From: Cryobacterium sp. Y11 | GTDB taxonomy: Bacteria > Actinomycetota > Actinomycetes > Actinomycetales > Microbacteriaceae | Direction of reading: 5' to 3' | Length of the DNA stretch: 64,000 nucleotides | NCBI RefSeq assembly: GCF_002929535.1 | Contig: NZ_PJJO01000058.1 | Coordinates: forward strand, 186,001-250,000 | Shown here: one piece after another, positions 62,810-64,000 of the stretch | How the letters are laid out: each line of letters begins with the position of its first letter | Position numbering within the stretch: the stretch's first letter is position 1 | Program-made: the position numbers and the translations under genes | Notes under the pieces: model-generated | Seen by the model: the letters and a program-made list of their open reading frames with translations, nothing else | Told to the model about the DNA's origin: nothing | The model's database searches: none

Positions 62810-64000
62810 ATGTCCTTAGGATTACCTGGTCACCTGGTCCAGCTGACGCTGGCGCGCGCCATCGCGCGGGCCGCACACTGGTTCGCACTGACCTGCCTGA
62901 TGTCCGCGGTCGTGTCGGTTGCCATCCTGAGCCTGCATCGCAGTCCAGGGCTCTGGTTCACCATTTTCATCGTGCTTGTCATGGGCGGCCTGCTCATCCT
63001 CTTTACCCGGCACCGCATCATCGCCTTCGCCGTGGCGTACCTGCTGGTTGGCACCGTGGGCGTCTACGCCTTCACGGCAGCTGTGCTCGGTGAGCCGGAT
63101 GTATTCCCAGCGTCGAATATGTTCCTCGTCGCCCTGCCGAAGATGGCCCTGGTCATGGTCGGCGGAGCCGGGTCGAGCGCCCTCGCTGGAGTGCTCTGGA
63201 GTACGGCAGCCTTCATCCTCGCCGAGGCGGCCGCCTTTCTGGCCATCGTCGGCACCACGGTGCCGTACCGGCCAGACCTGTTCACGCTTTCGACCTACCT
63301 GGTGCTCGTCGGGGTCATGGTGCTCGCCGGCATCGATCGGCGTGCGAGCAACGCCGCTCAGCCGGCGATCCACCGTGCCGTGCAAGACGGATCGAACCGT
63401 CAGCTGCGGGATGCCCTCGATACCAGGGCCATCGCCTTGCTCAATGACACGACCGTCACCCAGCTCGTTGCCCTGTCTCTGGCCGAACCTGGGGCTCTTT
63501 CTCCTGGCCTGAAAGCGAGCCTGCAATACACCCTCACCACGCTGCACGACACAAACTGGCTCACCGACACGGATTCCCGAGATGCCCCAGCGCCCGCGGA
63601 CGCTTGGCAATCCAGCGCCGTCTACGCCGCCATTGAGCGCGGTCGCGACCGCGGGCTCGTTGTCGACTTCATCGGCGACCGCGCTGCCCTGCGGCGCCTC
63701 GACGCTGGTAGTGATCGCGACGTCGGTCTCGCCGTACAACAGTGCCTGGTCAACGTCATTTTGCACGCCGGCATCGCCGCCGCCGAGGTCACTATTGAAT
63801 CCGACAGCACGACGCTGTCCGTGCTCATCACGGATGCCGGCCGCGGGTTCACCGAATCCGAATCGGCGTCCGATCGGCTCGGTTTACGACAGTCCGTGAG
63901 AAGGCGCATCGAGCAACTGGGCGGATCCGTGCTGATCTGGAGCCGTCCAGGCGCCGGAACCAGCGTGCGCCTCACCGTGCCGGTCGGCGCCCTGCACCAG
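62810..64000 (+). CDS. Sensor-kinase-like membrane protein with HATPase domain (incomplete at window end)
   Basis: An open frame of 397 codons from ATG 62810 to the window edge without a stop. Five or six hydrophobic helices span residues 20-185 (for example FTIFIVLVMGGLLILFTRHR). A linker helix follows, then a GHKL ATPase domain with N-box VQQCLVNVILHAG, G1 ITDAGRGF and a final block LGGSVLIWSRPGAGTSVRLT. No HisKA_3 phospho-accepting histidine motif is recognisable, so it may be an atypical kinase. GGGGGAA lies 2-8 nt upstream of the ATG. A response regulator gene probably follows beyond the window. Confidence 0.82.
   Translation, partial: MSLGLPGHLVQLTLARAIARAAHWFALTCLMSAVVSVAILSLHRSPGLWFTIFIVLVMGGLLILFTRHRIIAFAVAYLLVGTVGVYAFTAAVLGEPDVFPASNMFLVALPKMALVMVGGAGSSALAGVLWSTAAFILAEAAAFLAIVGTTVPYRPDLFTLSTYLVLVGVMVLAGIDRRASNAAQPAIHRAVQDGSNRQLRDALDTRAIALLNDTTVTQLVALSLAEPGALSPGLKASLQYTLTTLHDTNWLTDTDSRDAPAPADAWQSSAVYAAIERGRDRGLVVDFIGDRAALRRLDAGSDRDVGLAVQQCLVNVILHAGIAAAEVTIESDSTTLSVLITDAGRGFTESESASDRLGLRQSVRRRIEQLGGSVLIWSRPGAGTSVRLTVPVGALHQ

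Overview
The window is chromosomal DNA from a high-GC actinobacterium, most likely a member of the Microbacteriaceae. The evidence is the strong G/C bias at third codon positions, frequent GTG starts, and many leaderless genes in which a TAnnnT box lies 6-7 nt before the start codon. Family content also fits: Rv2578c-type radical SAM protein, DUF664/DinB, an SH3-like gene after ktrA, and a menaquinone-type Mqo. The word GCGGATGC (or its complement) also recurs throughout. No phage or plasmid genes were seen.

Layout. 1-3049: unknown membrane protein, then a K+ uptake operon (ktrB/trkH, ktrA/trkA, small SH3-like gene). 3046-8156: pdhABC-type 2-oxoacid dehydrogenase on the minus strand, bracketed by two related winged-helix regulators that share a Cys-Cys-His-Cys ligand set. 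8384-29931: a nitrate respiration and molybdenum block, made of narGHJI, a DUF488 gene, a dicarboxylate/glutamate-type symporter between 35-bp direct repeats, an FAD oxidoreductase, a 47-codon zinc-ribbon gene, narK, moaB-moaE, the minus-strand cofactor operon moeB-moeA-moaC-mobA-DUF6457-moaD, and the plus-strand molybdate operon (modE-like regulator)-modA-modB-modC. moaA and a narXL pair are not in the window.

29958-33404: a small-gene triad ending in a lipoprotein, possibly secretion related and partly deleted; a DinB/DUF664 protein; an IS3 remnant; and a succinate-semialdehyde-type dehydrogenase. 33501-45016: tRNA-Ser(GGA), SRP RNA, pta-ackA, a DUF559 nuclease-like gene enclosed by ~85-bp inverted palindromes, dnaX-recR, ask-asd. 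45062-49693: a signalling cluster with a truncated GGDEF protein, a PAS histidine kinase, a membrane protein with a degenerate GGDEF, an HPt-like protein lacking its histidine, and a convergent OmpR-type regulator. 49770-51248: mqo.

51600-58114 looks like an acquired catabolic island: a metallophosphoesterase fused to a PQQ-like beta-propeller, convergent with an rpiR-permease-permease-binding-protein operon. 58406-64000: a small conserved protein, a YtxH-like protein, an acidic disordered protein, topoisomerase IB, about 600 bp of duplicated hairpin-rich repeats, the radical SAM gene, and a sensor-kinase-like gene running off the end.

Together, narGHJI with NarK respires nitrate, and the mod/moa/moe genes supply its molybdopterin cofactor. 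pdhABC, pta-ackA and mqo cover acetyl-CoA, acetate and malate metabolism feeding the respiratory chain. The least explained structure is the DUF559 gene inside matched inverted hairpins (37729-38911), which looks like a self-contained element.
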